A stretch of DNA of 64,000 bases. Source: Vigna angularis. Its lineage: Eukaryota > Streptophyta > Magnoliopsida > Fabales > Fabaceae. The stretch lies in NCBI RefSeq assembly GCF_016808095.1, contig NC_068980.1:6668501-6732500 (forward strand), read 5' to 3'. Each line of letters opens with the position of its first letter. The first letter of the stretch is position 1. Shown here piece by piece: positions 52,309 to 64,000 of the stretch. Under the pieces are notes generated by a model. It did not search any database. It saw only the letters and a program-made list of their open reading frames with translations, and was not told the DNA's origin. The translations under genes were made by a program, and so were the position numbers.

Positions 52309-52650
52309 TTAAATATGTTTTTGTTTCTTAATTTTTAGTAAAATTAAAATTAGTTTTTTTTTTAAATTTTATTAATGTGTGAATTTAGTCCTTTTAATCA
52401 AATTTTGTTAAATTTATTTGACATTTTAAATGCATTTCATGAAACATTTGAATTGTTTATTGACATATATTTTTTTCTATACTAGTTAAAAATTGTGTTT
52501 GAAACTCTAAATAAATTTAACAAAAATTTGATTAAAAGAACTAATTTCATGTTATTGTAAAGATAAGAGACTAAATTAATTTAAAATTTCGAAAAGAGAC
52601 TCATTTTAATTTTCATTTAAAAGTTAAATGAACACAAAAATATTTAATCC
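52309..52650. mobile_element. Fold-back MITE of the TTAAATATGTTTTTG type
   Basis: The left arm (TTAAATATGTTTTTGTTTCT ... AATTTAGTCCTTTTAATCAA ... TTGTTAAATTTATTT) is repeated in inverted orientation on the right (reads ATTAAATATTTTTGTGTTCA, TTAGTTCTTTTAATCAAATT, TTGTTAAATTTATTT when reversed). Arms are about 140 bp with moderate divergence. This end sequence is very common in legume genomes; the exact superfamily and target duplication could not be fixed. Confidence 0.65.
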
Positions 52651-54584
52651 TATATAAATAAATATAAATATGTAAATTTTATAAAATTAAATTAGATTTT
52701 AATTTTTTTTAAATAGTTACAAAACCATCTAAAACATAATGTCACCTTATATTAAATTGTCAGTCTAGTTTCACTCAAAATATATAAGATATATTAGATA
52801 TACTACATCAACTCTAAAATAAAACAAATTTACAATGTATAAATAAAGTTAAATCTCACTTTACAAACAATTTTTATATGATTAACTTAAACTTAAAATA
52901 TATTTCTTTATTAATATGTATAAATTTTATTTATAAACTTACCTTTAAATTATTAGCCACACTGAAAGTCTTAGATGTAGAATGAGTTGATGGTAGATAT
53001 AAAATGACAGCAAGATTTGTGAAAATGAAGGTGTGGATGATGACGATGATCCCTTGAATGAAGGATCGCAGTGTGATGATTCGGAGACAGTGATGAGCCC
53101 AAAAGATTGAGGGCATCACAAAATAGTCGGATTTTGCACAAAGCAAAGCATGCGCGTTTTGACCGTACAAAACATACACAACACAATATCCCACTCACCC
53201 CACTCTGTTAAACATATATGTCTTGTCAACATTTCTCACAACAATCTTTACCTACAACATTCATAACTTATCTTAAATAATTCAATCTCATAATACTTAC
53301 TCAACATTCAATTATATCACTTTTCTTTTCATTTTTATTGTATATTTTTGGATTTTAAAAGTGTAAAGAAATTCAACACAGATAAATTTTTATACTGATA
53401 AAATGTCCATTCTAACATGAATTTGTGTTTAATATCACTTCAAAAAAACTTCTTAATAACGAAGATATTTTATGTATATATAAATCTATGTCCATATCTT
53501 ATTTTATCTAATGTAAGAGTTTGTTTTAACAAAAAGTTTAATATAAACTAATTCAATCAATTTATTTTAGTTTGAATAGGATTTTTATTTTTAAATTTTT
53601 TGAAACAGTGAGTTTATGAATGTAGACGCTATTTTACTTTCACTAATAATTAGGAGCTTTGATTTTTACAGGCATCTTCAAATGAAAAAGCTAAACATCA
53701 AGGGTTTGAGGAGCTTTTTATTCACTGAAGTATTTTTTAATATTTTTTTATTTCATCGTTTTTAATATAATTAGTTCTAAATTGAATTTCAATATTTTCT
53801 AAAAAAAGTTTGATGATTAAAATGGTATTATATTACAATATATAGTATCTAAAAAAAACATGAAATAGAATTTATGTTACGAAATATTTATATATGTTAA
53901 TTATAATATAATCTATATATTATGAAATGGTTATACATTATGAAGTTTAAATAAAAAACTATACATTAATTCTGCGTGATTCACAAATTAAAACACTACT
54001 CAAGATAAATAATGAACCATAAAAATTAATGAAAAATTAAAAATAAGATATCTCATACGATACAACCCAAAGTATAGTTCAAACTATACATTAATTATAT
54101 GTTAAAATAATTTTACAACTTCACGAAGACAAAATACATAATAATAAACAAATTGTAGTTCATGTGCATAATTATGTAATTACTTATTTGATAAATCTTT
54201 TTATATATAAGAGAATTTTGTTTGATTTATATTGCACTGATTTTTAATATAATATCCGAACTCTTTTTTTTTTTAATTTTTGTTATTGCAATTTGTATTA
54301 AGTTATATAAATTGATAACTAGCCTTAAGAAATATTGGAAACGTACTTTTCTTATCATATTTCTATTGTCGAATGAAATTGATTAGAAATTACAGACTTT
54401 AATAGAATTTATTTTTCACTTAATGAGTTTTTTTCTCTTTTAAATTTGTATTTTTTTCTAATAAACTTTAACTAATGACTATATTCATAAATTAGAGAAT
54501 GTATTGCTAACATTTCTCGAAGGATCTTTAATGAAACGATAAAATTTGTATACTTTTCACACTTAAGATAAAAAAAATCAAATC

Positions 54585-54647
<63 letters not shown>

Positions 54648-56296
54648 CCTTAAACATCTTTTTCGTTAAATATAATTGATAATAGTTTACAAAAACAAAA
54701 TCTTCATGTGAATTTTTTTTATTAAATCATCTTTTTGAAAATAATTAATTTAGTTTGTATTCAAGTATATTGTTACTAAATAGGAGAAGGGCTAAACCAT
54801 TTTCACGCACTTTCTCTTCATAGATAAAATTTTCTAAAAGTTATAAAATTATGAGAAAAAAAAATATTAATTAAGATATAAGGCGCTCCAAAAAGTTTAA
54901 CCAGTGAAAAAGTATATCCAGAGAAATGTTTTAAAGAATTTTTTTATCGACAAGGATAGTAAAATTTTGTACAATAGTATATACAAAAAAATTTATATCA
55001 CCAAATAGACCAATAAGTAACATGCTTCCACAAAACGCAATGAAATTTATAGCCGTTAAATTTAACTTAGAATATAATATACTTCTGTTGTTGAAACAAA
55101 TTTATATGATAAATATTTATATATATATAACTAAAAGGAAATTTTAAAAATCTTGGTATTTTTGTTTTGTTAGAAAAGAAAGCTTGAGTGAGTACAAAGC
55201 CAAAGGAGAAAAATCATGAAAATCATGCCCCACAAAACACAACTGGAAAAATCAAATAAACCTAAATATTTATACCAAAGTATAAAAATAAATAAGATTC
55301 TATTCTTGGATGAAATCATGGTCTCTTATGAAGTTTTCACTTCAGTTAATAGTGTTGCCATTGCTTTCTTATGAAACATTGTTGATGCTGTGAATTTAGG
55401 GTTTAATCGGGAAACTGGGGTTTTCGTTAATCACTCTCTTCTGCATAGTTCCTTTTCATAGAAATATTAAATAAATAAAAAAGAGAGAAAAAACTGTTCT
55501 GAGAAGGTGGCAGAGTAAGACATGCATGCAACCCCTGCACTGTATGGTGTTCCTTTCAGAAGGCTGCACTGCATTAACTGAACAAGACGGTCCAGGAAGA
55601 ACAACAAAAGCATCAATCAAAGATAAATAAATAAAAAATTGCATGTATTTTTTTTAGATGGTGGTGGTAGAAAGAATCGTGATGTTCAGATAGCCCCAGA
55701 GCGCAAAACTCCAAGATTGTATGAACAAGAGTCTAAAAAAGAAGAGAAAAAAAAGGAAAACCGTGATGAAATAACACGATGGATAAAAGAGTGTTCCTAT
55801 GGATGAAGCACGATATTCCGAAAGAAAGGGTCAAATTGCAACATCTCAAAGATGAAAAGCACTGTTGAAGTGGTCCTCTTGGACGATACACTCATCGATC
55901 GCTTATCATCAAAAGAATAAAATGTTGCAATCGTCCTTTCATATGCAGAGACGCAATCACCCAAAAGAGAAAGATAATAGATTATTACAAAACAAAAGGA
56001 CGCGTTATTATAGCAGAATTAAACTTACAATGTTTGTTTTCTTAATAATTGCCTAAGTTCAACACAGTAATTAATGCAATCACAAGAATAGCAATCATAT
56101 AGAAAAAGGGCAACACAAACGTTATAGTATATGATATTAAACATATATGGGTAAGAGGCTGATGCTGAGGTCAATTTTCTCTAGAGTCTCCATTCCAGTT
56201 GTATCATTGGCAAATTTCATCAACCTCTTTTTTCACTGATTTAGGTCAAACACAGAAAAAAACAGCTGATAATCATAAACTTCCATTTATATATAA
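52651..56296. other. AT-rich intergenic spacer downstream of YABBY2
   Basis: Contains a (TA)n run at 54587-54646 and a less AT-rich, unidentified segment at 55490-55870 without a convincing frame. The YABBY2 3' UTR occupies the right end. Confidence 0.5.
54587..54646. repeat. (TA)n microsatellite, 60 bp
   Basis: Pure TA dinucleotide run in intergenic DNA. Confidence 0.95.
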
Positions 56297-63932
<7,636 letters not shown>

Positions 63933-63977
63933 TTTTTTAAAAAAGAAATTGTGACTGTCCTTGGTGTTTGCTTAGTA

Positions 63978-63985
63978 GATTTATA
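63978..63985 (-). promoter_or_regulatory. Putative TATA box of YAB2
   Basis: TATAAATC on the minus strand about 46-53 bp upstream of the ATG would give a very short leader. The real promoter may lie beyond the window edge. Confidence 0.3.
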
Positions 63986-64000
63986 GGCAGATCAAAGAGG

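Noticed and set aside
52931..53198. Overlapping minus-strand frames of 75-87 codons
   Set aside because: Two frames are open at once, neither has family resemblance, and no splice partners were found.

Overview
The window is nuclear DNA of a flowering plant, most likely a legume of the bean tribe (Vigna/Phaseolus-like). The grounds are many short exons with GT..AG introns, very AT-rich spacers, plant-only gene families (IQD, YABBY), a CACTA transposon, long solo LTRs and legume-type fold-back elements. The protein sequences look legume-like. The genus is inference.

Six protein genes can be modelled exon by exon. They are an IQD5-type calmodulin-binding protein (minus strand, its 3' end beyond position 1), a farnesylated type-I DnaJ/Hsp40 (plus), a receptor-like pseudokinase of the At1g49730 type (minus, exon 1 frameshifted as assembled), a small secreted ML-domain lipid-binding protein (plus), the deubiquitinase UBP8 (plus, 13 exons over 14.4 kb) and the leaf-polarity factor YABBY2 (minus, its promoter at the right edge). 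They form no operon or cluster with a shared pathway; this is an ordinary stretch of dispersed plant genes.

Mobile DNA fills most of the spacers and the large introns. Two solo LTRs of one family lie in opposite orientation at 6155-8647 and 29340-31874, each with an intact 5-bp target duplication. A 4.43-kb non-autonomous CACTA element (18373-22802, target duplication CGA) carries captured exons of the host genes Lhcb3 and VAMP72. A 1.3-kb degenerate minisatellite sits at 27880-29215. UBP8 intron 3 holds scrambled Ty1/copia remnants, including a reverse-transcriptase segment in inverted orientation. UBP8 intron 5 holds a Tourist-like MITE with TAA target duplications. Long (TA)n runs occur at 13.2, 18.2, 41.1, 54.6 and 58.0 kb.

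No tRNA, rRNA or CRISPR array was seen. I found no clearly new biological system. The most notable observations are the gene-capturing CACTA element, the pseudokinase with its damaged first exon, the hairpin-unit tandem array inside one solo LTR, and the inversion inside the copia remnant.
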